Shown: one piece after another, positions 17,294-24,902 of the stretch
How positions within the stretch are numbered: position 1 is the stretch's first letter
How the letters are laid out: each line of letters opens with the position of its first letter
Origin: Desulfovibrio sp. Huiquan2017
GTDB taxonomy: Bacteria > Desulfobacterota > Desulfovibrionia > Desulfovibrionales > Desulfovibrionaceae
Length of the DNA stretch: 62,334 nt
Assembly: GCF_017351175.1 (NCBI RefSeq)
Contig: NZ_JAFMPN010000022.1
Location: 1 to 62,334, forward strand
Direction of reading: 5' to 3'
Made by a program: the position numbers and the translations under genes
The notes under the pieces: model-generated
Seen by the model: only the letters and a program-made list of their open reading frames with translations
Databases searched by the model: none
Told to the model about the DNA's origin: nothing

Positions 17294-18007
17294 ATGGATT
17301 TTTCCCTGCTCTTCAAACATCAGGACATGCTTCTGCACGGGGCCTGGATCACCCTCCAGGTGACCTTCGGGGCGTTGGCCCTGGGGCTTGTCCTCGGCAT
17401 TCTGGCCGGGACCGGGCGCATCAGCCGCCGCGTGCAGATACGGGTGATCGCCGACGCCTATATCCAGGTCATCCGGGGCACCCCCATGCTGTTGCAGATA
17501 TTCTTCTTCTACCTCGGCTTTCCCCAGATCTACATGCTGGCCACTGGAGACGGATTCACCCCCGAGCCGTTGATTACCGGCATCGTGGCTTTGGGCATCA
17601 ACAGCGGGGCGTACAACGCCGAGATCATCCGCGCGGGCATCCAGTCCATCAACAAGGGACAGATGGAGGCCGCCCGGGGTACCGGGCTGTCGCACGGCCA
17701 AGCCATGCTCCATGTGATTCTTCCCCAGGCCCTCAAACGGATGATTCCGCCGCTGGGCAACGAACTCATCGTTCTGCTCAAGGACTCGTCGCTCATTTCA
17801 ACCATCGGCGTGACCGAACTCATGTTCACCGCCAAGGTCCTGGGGGCGCGCTATTACACCTATGTGCCGTTCCTGGTGGGCGTGGGCTGCATTTACCTGG
17901 TCCTGACCTTCGGCTTTTCACGGCTGTTCAACGCCCTGGAGCGCAAGCTTTCCTCGGGCAGCGGGGCGCGCGTGGAGAAGAAGGGGGGCATCCCGGATCT
18001 GGGATAA
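17294..18007 (+). CDS. Polar amino-acid ABC transporter permease
   Basis: The 237-residue membrane protein has the HisM/GlnP pattern: GAWITLQVTFGALALGLVLG at the N terminus, YIQVIRGTPMLLQIFFFY, and GINSGAYNAEIIRAGIQSIN followed by the ATPase-contact region GQMEAARGTGLSHGQAML. AGGAGG lies 8 bp before the ATG at 17294; a TTG at 17288 is a less likely start. The usual HisP/GlnQ-type ATPase is absent from this locus, so the ATPase must come from elsewhere. Confidence 0.9.
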   Translation: MDFSLLFKHQDMLLHGAWITLQVTFGALALGLVLGILAGTGRISRRVQIRVIADAYIQVIRGTPMLLQIFFFYLGFPQIYMLATGDGFTPEPLITGIVALGINSGAYNAEIIRAGIQSINKGQMEAARGTGLSHGQAMLHVILPQALKRMIPPLGNELIVLLKDSSLISTIGVTELMFTAKVLGARYYTYVPFLVGVGCIYLVLTFGFSRLFNALERKLSSGSGARVEKKGGIPDLG

Positions 18008-18026
18008 CCTGCGGGCCAAACGCCTG

Positions 18027-18058
18027 AAGGCCCCTTTGCGATCACCGCAAGGGGCTTT
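18027..18058 (+). terminator. Intrinsic terminator after permease
   Basis: GCCCCTTTGCG and CGCAAGGGGC form a near-perfect stem with a short loop, followed by TTT. Confidence 0.65.
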
Positions 18059-18091
18059 CGGGAAAACCCGGTCCCCGCTTTTCGAGGAATC

Positions 18092-18217
18092 GCGCCGAAG
18101 GCGCAACAAAGGGAAAAGGGGCGCACGGCAGCGAAATCAGCCGGTTTTTTATCGCGAAACGATCTTCAACGCGTGATTTTTGCAATCAGGGAGCCAGGGA
18201 ATGGTTCCCTTTTTTTG
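18092..18217 (+). repeat. Interspersed GC-rich repeat, copy A
   Basis: It shares an ordered series of blocks with the copy at 62166: GCGCCGAAGGCGCAA, AAAGGG, GGGGCG, GCGAAATCA, CGCGAA, TTCAACGC, TGATTTT and TCAGGGA. It ends in AGGGAA-TGG-TTCCCT-TTTTTTT, itself a good terminator. It lies in gene-free DNA between the permease and a small lipoprotein gene; nothing else is seen in 18059-18307. Confidence 0.65.
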
Positions 18218-18307
18218 AGTCGTTCGGAAAGCGGGGGATGGAGGGAAGGTGGAGGAGGTCCGCCGTGGGTACGGCCCGGCGTATGAGCCGGGCGCTTCGG
18301 CTGCGGG

Positions 18308-18529
18308 CTACTGCTCCTTGATGAGCTTTATTTCCTGTTTTTCCAAGGTCACTTGTTTGCCGGTTTCATCGGTGAAGGCATAGGTATCCGTTGTCACATC
18401 GTATACGGGATTGTCTTGAGCGATGTATATCTGGCCGGTCGTGGTGGTGATCTTGTAGTTGGCGGTCATACAGGCCGCAAGGCCTACGGTCAGGAGGCAG
18501 GCGGCGAGCAGTTTGGGCAATGCGGACAT
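18308..18529 (-). CDS. YgdI/YgdR-family small lipoprotein
   Basis: The 73-residue protein has a lipoprotein signal (LLTVGLAAC) and a short SH3-like domain. The domain begins NYKITTTTGQIYIAQDNPVY, which matches the YgdI/YgdR (DUF903) family of outer-membrane lipoproteins of unknown role. It is a single gene. GGGAGTTTCGC lies before the start. Confidence 0.85.
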   Translation of the reverse strand: MSALPKLLAACLLTVGLAACMTANYKITTTTGQIYIAQDNPVYDVTTDTYAFTDETGKQVTLEKQEIKLIKEQ

Positions 18530-18617
18530 GCGAAACTCCCGTTTGGTGATACAATGAGACGAAGATAGCCCCGGATCGCCCCATTTATCAACGGTAAATT
18601 GGAGAAAAGATCCGAAA

Positions 18618-19403
18618 TTATCCGAAGAGCTTGCCCGCGCGGCTCAAAAAAGCGTCCACGCGTTCCTCGGACAGACCTAGCCGTCTCGTGATCCGCTCGA
18701 TTTCATCCTCCGCATCGTACAGGGGATAATCGCTGCCGAACAGGATGCGATCCGGGGTGAAAGCGCCCACCAATCGTTTCAGCAGGTCGTCGTCCACGAA
18801 ATCCATGACGCTGGAGCAATCCACGAACACGTCCAGACCGGCCAGGTGCTCCATGGCGTATTCCCATTGCTTGAGCCCGCCCATGTGGGCCGCGATCATG
18901 ACCGGTTTGGGAAAGGCCCGGCGGAGGGCGGCCATTTTCTTCGGGCAGGAGGGATTCAAGTCGGGCGGCAGGTCGTCGCCGACATGGAACATGCAGATAA
19001 ACCGCTCGTCTACCAACTCCATGAGATCGTAGAAAGCCGGATCATCCATGCGGAATCCCTGAAAATCAGGGTGGAATTTCAAACCCTTGATGCCGTTTTG
19101 CGCCAGCCGTTCCAGCTCTTCGCCGTTGCGGTCGTAGCCGGGGTGCAGGGTGCCGAAGGGGATGAATCGGGGAGCGGTCTTCTTCAGTTGGATGGCCCAG
19201 TTGTTGGCCGGGACGACCTGGCTGGGCGAGGTGGCGGCGGACAGGACTACGGCCTTGTCCAGGCCCGCCCGGTCCAGGTGGGCGATAAGATCGTCCGCCT
19301 TGCCGGTTCCCACCGGGGTTATGCCGTAGTGTTCCACCAGATGATGGACCGCCTTGTCGGCGATCTTGTTGTGGAAGGCGTGAGTGTGGATGTCGATTCG
19401 CAT
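18618..19403 (-). CDS. Amidohydrolase family (Amidohydro_2) protein
   Basis: The 261-residue protein is a TIM-barrel metal hydrolase. The metal-binding HxH is in MRIDIHTHAFHNKIADKA; GIKGLKFHPDFQGF, VMIAAHMGG and ILFGSDYPLYDAEDEIERI are the later conserved strands, the last with the catalytic Asp. Substrates in this group range from decarboxylated aromatics to lactones, so no reaction is assigned. It is separated by 84 bp from the ybgC gene upstream on the same strand. Confidence 0.85.
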   Translation of the reverse strand: MRIDIHTHAFHNKIADKAVHHLVEHYGITPVGTGKADDLIAHLDRAGLDKAVVLSAATSPSQVVPANNWAIQLKKTAPRFIPFGTLHPGYDRNGEELERLAQNGIKGLKFHPDFQGFRMDDPAFYDLMELVDERFICMFHVGDDLPPDLNPSCPKKMAALRRAFPKPVMIAAHMGGLKQWEYAMEHLAGLDVFVDCSSVMDFVDDDLLKRLVGAFTPDRILFGSDYPLYDAEDEIERITRRLGLSEERVDAFLSRAGKLFG

Positions 19404-19487
19404 GACGGTGTTGTACTCGGGTGACCCCGGGCATGTAAACCGTTGTTTGAATGCCTTTTCGAAAAAAACTGGTACCAGATGGTTCCG

Positions 19488-19907
19488 TTATTGAAACAGC
19501 TCTCGGAGCCAATCCGGGATGGCCACCGGTCGGCCTTCGAGATTGACGCAGGCGTGTCCAGTCATACCGGTGGCGTGGAGCACCGTTTTGTCGTCATTCC
19601 AGATTTCATAGGTGAATTCGACCGAAGCACGGCCCCATTTGGAGATGCCGCAACGCACGTGGATGCGGTCGTCGTAGCGGATGGGGCTGCGGTAGCGGCA
19701 TTGTGCCTCGCGTACGGGGAGCATGATGCCGCGCTCTTCGGCCACGCGGTAGCTGATGCCCGTTTCGCGCATGAACTGGCTGCGGGCCCGTTCGAACAGG
19801 TGCAGATATTCGGCGTGGTAGACCACAGCCATGGCGTCGGTCTCACCATAGGAGACATAGTGGCTGTACCAACCGTCGCGTTCGGGGAAGGGAGCTTTGG
19901 GAGCCAT
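19488..19907 (-). CDS. ybgC: Acyl-CoA thioesterase, YbgC family
   Basis: The 139-residue protein is a single HotDog domain. VSYGETDAMAVVYHAEYLHLF contains the YbgC catalytic Asp and the conserved His, and RSQFMRETGISYRVAEERG follows. The family hydrolyses short-chain acyl-CoAs or acyl-ACP and in other bacteria is linked to the Tol-Pal cluster; here it lies about 17 kb from tol-pal. Its ATG overlaps the apgM stop (TAATG), so it is translationally coupled to apgM. Confidence 0.87.
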   Translation of the reverse strand: MAPKAPFPERDGWYSHYVSYGETDAMAVVYHAEYLHLFERARSQFMRETGISYRVAEERGIMLPVREAQCRYRSPIRYDDRIHVRCGISKWGRASVEFTYEIWNDDKTVLHATGMTGHACVNLEGRPVAIPDWLRELFQ

Positions 19908-21103
19908 TATTTCATTCCGAAGGTTTTTAGGGCGTGGGCCAGCAATTCATGTCCCCGGTCCAGCTTCAGGCCGGAGGTCGCGGCGCTCCGCTCGCTGAAC
20001 CCGTTCACGCCGGACGAGGCGCAGCCTGGACCGTTCAGGAGAAAGGGCACGGCGTCCGAAGTGTGGGTTTTTTCCTTGATGGGCGTGAAGTGGTCGCAAG
20101 TGACGATCCAGGCGGTTTCTTCGTCCTTCAGGGCTTCGCGCAGGGGCGCGACGATGCGTGCGTCGAACCGGGAGATGGCCTCCACCTTGTCGGTGGCGCT
20201 GCCGCCGTGTCCGCATTCGTCCGGGCCTTCCAGGTGGACGAAGACAAAGTCGTGGTCTTTGAGAAAATCGAGCGCCGCCGTCACCTTGCCCTCGTAGTTG
20301 GTGTCGAGCAGTCCGGTGGCTCCGGGCACGTCGATGACGGCCATGTTCGAGGCGAAGCCGAGTCCCTTGATCAGGTCCACGGCCGAGATGACCGCGCCGT
20401 CCAGGCCATAGGTCGCCTTGAAATCGGGCAAGTTCAGGGGGCGGCCCTGGCCCCACGGCCAGATGGAGTTGGCCGCCGACCTGTTCAAAGACCGGTCGGC
20501 CAGCAGCTCCTGGGCCTCGAAAAGCAGGTCCCACAGTTGCGGGCTGCGGGAAAAGGCGCGCAGATCCTGCTTGATGGGTTTGTCCGTGATGTCGTGGGGC
20601 GGATGGATGAACAGGCCCGCGTCGTCGGTCAAGGCCCCGTTTTTCTGGACCAGCAGGTGGCGGTACTGGATGCCGGGATAAAAGGCGTAGGTCTCGTTGC
20701 CGAGTTGCTCCTGGAGCCTTTCCACCAAGGGGCGCGAAATCTCGGACGCGATATGTCCCGAGGAGTAGTCGCGCATGATCCCGTCGATGGAGAGCTTGGA
20801 GACCGTGACCAGGTTGAGCCGCCAGACAAGATCGTTCGGCCCGAGTTCAAGCCCCTGGGCCGCAGCTTCGATGGGGCCGCGTCCGGTGTGGTAGGTGGCC
20901 GGGTCGAAGCCGAGCAAGGCCATGTTGGCCACATCCGAGCCCGGGGCCATGCCTTCGGGCACGGTCCGGGCCAGGCCGACCGCGCCGGTTGCGGCCAGTT
21001 CGTCCATGTTTGGCGTGACGGCGGCCTCCATGGTGGTCCTGCCGTCCAGTTCGTCCAAGGGCCAACCGCCCATGCCGTCCGCGATGAGATAGAGAAGCTT
21101 CAT
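19907..21103 (-). CDS. apgM: Cofactor-independent phosphoglycerate mutase (ApgM-type)
   Basis: The 398-residue protein is of the archaeal-type phosphoglycerate mutase group (alkaline-phosphatase fold). It has LYLIADGMGGWPLDELDGRT at the metal site, SDVANMALLGFDPATYHTGRG carrying the catalytic Ser region, and FVFVHLEGPDECGHGG and TCDHFTPIKEKTHTSDAVP as later metal-binding motifs. It interconverts 2- and 3-phosphoglycerate, though members near hom are sometimes proposed to act on homoserine phosphate. It lies 12 bp after hom, which suggests a link to threonine or serine metabolism. Confidence 0.87.
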   Translation of the reverse strand: MKLLYLIADGMGGWPLDELDGRTTMEAAVTPNMDELAATGAVGLARTVPEGMAPGSDVANMALLGFDPATYHTGRGPIEAAAQGLELGPNDLVWRLNLVTVSKLSIDGIMRDYSSGHIASEISRPLVERLQEQLGNETYAFYPGIQYRHLLVQKNGALTDDAGLFIHPPHDITDKPIKQDLRAFSRSPQLWDLLFEAQELLADRSLNRSAANSIWPWGQGRPLNLPDFKATYGLDGAVISAVDLIKGLGFASNMAVIDVPGATGLLDTNYEGKVTAALDFLKDHDFVFVHLEGPDECGHGGSATDKVEAISRFDARIVAPLREALKDEETAWIVTCDHFTPIKEKTHTSDAVPFLLNGPGCASSGVNGFSERSAATSGLKLDRGHELLAHALKTFGMK

Positions 21104-21115
21104 GTATAGTCCGTC

Positions 21116-22414
21116 TTACAGAATTCGGAATTTGACGCAGGGCTCCACCGAGAAGTCCATGGCGTCGATTTCGGCCAGAACAGCGTCCGCGTCGCGGGCC
21201 GAGGTCTCGTGGGTGATGATCACCAGAGGAATGCCTTCGGCTCCGGATTCCCCCTTCTGCACCGCCTGTGCGATGGAGACGTTGTGGTCGGCCATGGATC
21301 GGGTGATGGTGGCCATGACGCCGGTGCGGTCGGCCACGGTAAAGCGGAAGTAGTACTTGGATTCGGACTCCTGGGGCGGAAGAATTCCGGCCTTGGGGAT
21401 CGGCTGGTTGTGGAAGCCCGTGTTGTCCGGGCCGGTGCAGCCGTCGCTGATCTTGCGCACCAGATTCATGATGTCCGCCAGTACGGCGCTGCCCGTGGGC
21501 AGGTCGCCCGCGCCCTGGCCATGGAGCATGATCGGCCCCACCGCGTTGCCTTCGAGGCGAACGGCGTTGTAGTTGCCGCCCACCCGCGCCAGCAGGTACG
21601 TGTAGGGCACCAGGGCCGGGTGCACGCCCGCTTCGAGCTTGCCGTGCACATCTTCGACGTGGGCCAGCAGCTTGATGCGGTAGCCGAATTCGCGGGCGAA
21701 CTCGATGTCCATGGGCGTCACGCTGGTGATGCCCTGGACCGGCAGTTCGGCCAGAGGATAGTCCACGCCGTAGGCCATGCGGATGAGCACGCACAGTTTA
21801 TGGGCTGTGTCGAACCCTTCAATGTCGAAGGTCGGATCCGCTTCGGCGTAGCCCAGGTCCTGGGCGTCGGCCAGAGCGGCCTCGAAATCCATGCCCTTGG
21901 TGGTCATTTCGGACAGGATGTAGTTGGCCGTGCCGTTCATGATCCCGAGCATTTTGACGATCTTGTCGCCGGCCAGGCTCTCCTTCAGGGTCTGGACGAT
22001 GGGGATGCCCCCGGCGCAACTGGCCTCGAAGAGCAGACCCACGGAATTGTCGGCCGCGGCCCGAAAAAGCTCCAGGCCGTGCTCGGCGAGCAGGTGCTTG
22101 TTGGCGGTGACCACATGCTTGCCCGCGGCAAAGGCGTTGAGCACAAGGGCCTTTGCCGTGTCCAGGCCCCCCATCAACTCCACCACGATGTCGATGGACG
22201 AATCGTTGACCAAGTCGTCCGGGGCGTCGGTGAAGGTTACGCTCGGGCCCGGGTCAAAGGCCCGTTTCTTGTTCAGGTCGCGGACCAGGACCTTGGCGAT
22301 CTCCACGCGTTTGCCGAGCCGTCGTTCGATGCGGTCGGCGTTCATGTCCAGGATCCGGGCCAAGCCGGAGCCCACCGTGCCGAAACCGCCGAGTCCGAGT
22401 CTGATTACATCCAT
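21116..22414 (-). CDS. hom: Homoserine dehydrogenase
   Basis: The 432-residue protein has an N-terminal NAD(P)-binding motif LGLGGFGTVGSGLARIL, the catalytic domain with GIMNGTANYILSEMTTKG and DAQDLGYAEADPTFDIEG, and a C-terminal ACT domain (about 350-432) starting YYFRFTVADRTGVMATITR. It reduces aspartate semialdehyde to homoserine for threonine and methionine. The ACT domain implies feedback control by an amino acid, usually threonine. Two bp separate it from the aminotransferase gene upstream. Confidence 0.95.
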   Translation of the reverse strand: MDVIRLGLGGFGTVGSGLARILDMNADRIERRLGKRVEIAKVLVRDLNKKRAFDPGPSVTFTDAPDDLVNDSSIDIVVELMGGLDTAKALVLNAFAAGKHVVTANKHLLAEHGLELFRAAADNSVGLLFEASCAGGIPIVQTLKESLAGDKIVKMLGIMNGTANYILSEMTTKGMDFEAALADAQDLGYAEADPTFDIEGFDTAHKLCVLIRMAYGVDYPLAELPVQGITSVTPMDIEFAREFGYRIKLLAHVEDVHGKLEAGVHPALVPYTYLLARVGGNYNAVRLEGNAVGPIMLHGQGAGDLPTGSAVLADIMNLVRKISDGCTGPDNTGFHNQPIPKAGILPPQESESKYYFRFTVADRTGVMATITRSMADHNVSIAQAVQKGESGAEGIPLVIITHETSARDADAVLAEIDAMDFSVEPCVKFRIL

Positions 22415-22416
22415 GC

Positions 22417-23628
22417 TTACCCCTTTGCGAAAAATTTTCGTAGGTTGCGCACGGCCTGATTCGTGCGATGACGGTTCTCCACGAAGCTGAAGCGAACGTG
22501 GTCATCGCCATACTCGCCGAATCCGAGGCCGGGCGAGACCGCTACCTCGGCTTCCTGGAGGAGCATCTTGGAGAACTCCACGGAACCCATGTGTTTGAAT
22601 TCATCGGGAATTTTTGCCCACAGGAACATGGTTGCCTTGGGCGGGGTGACGCACCAGCCGATGCGGTTGAGGCCTTCGCACAGGGCGTCGCGGCGGTCCT
22701 GGTACACGGCCATGATCTCGCGGACCGCCAGGTCCATGTCGTCCTTGGTGAACTTGGGGCAATCGTCGAGGTCGCCGTTCAGAGCGCAGGCGGCCGCGAT
22801 CTGGATGGGCTGATAGATGCCGTAATCGAGATAGCTCTTGATCCGGGTCAGGGCGTTGACCATGTCCGGGTTGCCCACGCAGTAGCCCACGCGCATCCCG
22901 GCCATGGAGTAGCTCTTGGTCATGGAGAAAAATTCTACGGCCACGTCCTTGGCGCCGTCGGCCTGCATTAGGCTCGGGGCCACGTATCCGTCGAAGACGA
23001 AGTCCGCGTAGGCCAGGTCGTGGATGACATACAGGTCGTTTTCCTTGGCGAAGTCCACGATGCGCTGAAGGAAGGGCAGGTCCACGCACTGAGTGGTCGG
23101 GTTGTGCGGGAAGTTGATGATCAGCAGCTTGGGCTTGGGCCAGGTATGCCGGACGGCCGTTTCCAGGTTTTCGAAGAAATCCTGGCCCGGTCCGATGGGC
23201 ACGCGTCGGACGTCGGCACCCGCGATGATCGAGGCATACGGGTGGATGGGGTAGGCCGGGTCCGGGGCCAGGACCACGTCGCCGGGCGAGAGCATGGCCA
23301 GGGCCAAGTGGGCAAGCCCCTCCTTGGCGCCCATGGTCACGCAGATCTCGCTGTCGCGGTCGAGCGTGACGTCGAAGCGGCGGTAATACCAATCCTGTAC
23401 GGCCTTGCGCAGCCCTTTGATGCCCTTGGATGCCGAGTACTTGGAGTTGCCGGGCTTGTATGCCGCCTCTGCCAGCTTGTCGAGAATGGGCTTGGGGGTG
23501 GGCACATCGGGGTTGCCCATGCCCAGGTCGATGATGTCCGCGCCTGCGTGGCGCAGCTTCATCTTGAGTTCATTGACCTGAGCGAACACATAGGGGGGCA
23601 GTCGATCGACTCTCGCAAACTGTGACAT
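22417..23628 (-). CDS. Class I/II aminotransferase (AlaC/LL-DAP-aminotransferase-like)
   Basis: The 403-residue PLP enzyme has the fold type I layout: [66 protein letters not shown] and the PLP-Lys motif [20 protein letters not shown]. The closest recognisable group is AlaC-type alanine aminotransferases, which often sit beside hom; a role in aspartate-family metabolism fits the operon but is inferred. It is the first gene of the unit alaC-hom-apgM-ybgC. Confidence 0.9.
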   Translation of the reverse strand: MSQFARVDRLPPYVFAQVNELKMKLRHAGADIIDLGMGNPDVPTPKPILDKLAEAAYKPGNSKYSASKGIKGLRKAVQDWYYRRFDVTLDRDSEICVTMGAKEGLAHLALAMLSPGDVVLAPDPAYPIHPYASIIAGADVRRVPIGPGQDFFENLETAVRHTWPKPKLLIINFPHNPTTQCVDLPFLQRIVDFAKENDLYVIHDLAYADFVFDGYVAPSLMQADGAKDVAVEFFSMTKSYSMAGMRVGYCVGNPDMVNALTRIKSYLDYGIYQPIQIAAACALNGDLDDCPKFTKDDMDLAVREIMAVYQDRRDALCEGLNRIGWCVTPPKATMFLWAKIPDEFKHMGSVEFSKMLLQEAEVAVSPGLGFGEYGDDHVRFSFVENRHRTNQAVRNLRKFFAKG

Positions 23629-23847
23629 GGCGGAAAACTCCTCAAAATGTATTAGTTCAAGGGAATTTTCTTACTCTGCACGGTGTACACTGTCAAAATG
23701 AAAAATGGGATGCGCGAGTCGCGGGACGACGGCGCGAAACCATGGATTCGCCGGTTGTGTCTTGACCTCGCTGGAAGTTTTTTTTAGCGTCCATTTTCCG
23801 ATTGAAAACGTATCCGGCTGAAGCCGAAACACATAAGGAGCTATTTC

Positions 23848-24771
23848 ATGGTTCAGAAATCCGAAACCATCTGGTTCGACGGCAAACAGGTTCCCTGGGA
23901 CGAGGCCAACGTCCATGTGCTGACCCACGCTTTGCATTATGCCACCGCTGTTTTCGAAGGCATCCGCGCCTACGAGTGTACGGACGGTTCCTCCGAGGTA
24001 TTTCGGCTGAGGGAGCACATGGTCCGCCTGGTCGATTCGGCCAAGATCCTGGGTCTCAAGATGCCCTATACCGCCGAAGAGATGACCGAGGCCACCATCG
24101 AGACCCTCAAGCGCAACAAGCTGTCCGGTGCCTATGTCCGCCCGTTGGTCTTCGTCGGCGAAGGCGCCATGGGCGTTTACCCCGGCGACAATCCGGTCCG
24201 TACGATCATCGCCTGCTGGCCCTGGGGCGCATACCTGGGCGAGGACGCCTTGGAAAAAGGCATCAACGTTCGTTGCAGCAGCTTCAGCCGCCATCATATC
24301 AATGTCATGATGGTCAAGGCCAAGGCCTCGGGCAACTACGTCAACTCCGTGCTGGCCAAGAATGAAGCCATCGCCGACGGTTTTGACGAGGCCGTTCTGC
24401 TCGACACCACGGGCCATGTCTCCGAAGGCACCGGCGAGAATATTTTTCTGGTCCGCGACGACGTCATCTACACTCCGCATCTGGACGGCGTGCTCGGCGG
24501 CCTGACCCGCGATTCCATCATCAGTCTGGCCGGCGATCTCGGGTACGAGGTTCGCGAGGAGCCCATCGCCCGCGACATGCTCTACACCGCCGACGAGGTT
24601 TTCTTCACCGGCACCGCGGCCGAACTGACCCCCATCAGCTCCGTGGACCGTCGCCAGGTCGGTGACGGTAAGGCCGGGCCGGTTGCCAAGCTGCTCCAGA
24701 CCGAGTTCTTCAAGATCGTCAAGGGCGAAAATCCGGACTACGAGCATTGGCTGCATCGCTATCAGGCTTGA
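23848..24771 (+). CDS. ilvE: Branched-chain amino-acid aminotransferase
   Basis: The 307-residue protein is a fold type IV aminotransferase. It has VHVLTHALHYATAVFEGIRA, YVRPLVFVGEGAMGVYP, the PLP-Lys segment VKAKASGNYVNSVLAKNEA and TGHVSEGTGENIFLV. TADEVFFTGTAAELTPI is the typical late motif. It makes leucine, isoleucine and valine from their keto acids. AAGGAGCTATTTC precedes the ATG. It diverges from the hom operon across about 220 bp that should hold promoters for both. Confidence 0.94.
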   Translation: MVQKSETIWFDGKQVPWDEANVHVLTHALHYATAVFEGIRAYECTDGSSEVFRLREHMVRLVDSAKILGLKMPYTAEEMTEATIETLKRNKLSGAYVRPLVFVGEGAMGVYPGDNPVRTIIACWPWGAYLGEDALEKGINVRCSSFSRHHINVMMVKAKASGNYVNSVLAKNEAIADGFDEAVLLDTTGHVSEGTGENIFLVRDDVIYTPHLDGVLGGLTRDSIISLAGDLGYEVREEPIARDMLYTADEVFFTGTAAELTPISSVDRRQVGDGKAGPVAKLLQTEFFKIVKGENPDYEHWLHRYQA

Positions 24772-24810
24772 TAGAAAGTCTAGAAAACCGGTTCATCATC
24801 TGGTAGGTAG

Positions 24811-24848
24811 GGGGAAATCCGGCGCGGAAAGTCGGGTTTCCCCTTTCT
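24811..24848 (+). terminator. Intrinsic terminator after ilvE
   Basis: GGGGAAA and TTTCCCC pair around a loop of about 19 bases that can itself fold, followed by TTTCTT. Confidence 0.65.
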
Positions 24849-24902
24849 TCATGAACGATTCCGGCAAATCGCCGGTTCCGCGCCACAGCCCCAGGCACAC
24901 CC

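Noticed and set aside
24772..24902. Possible SRP (4.5S) RNA gene before dnaX
   Set aside because: The spacer was read for the conserved core (GGTCAGG...GGAAGGAAGCAGC) and does not contain it; it holds a terminator for ilvE.
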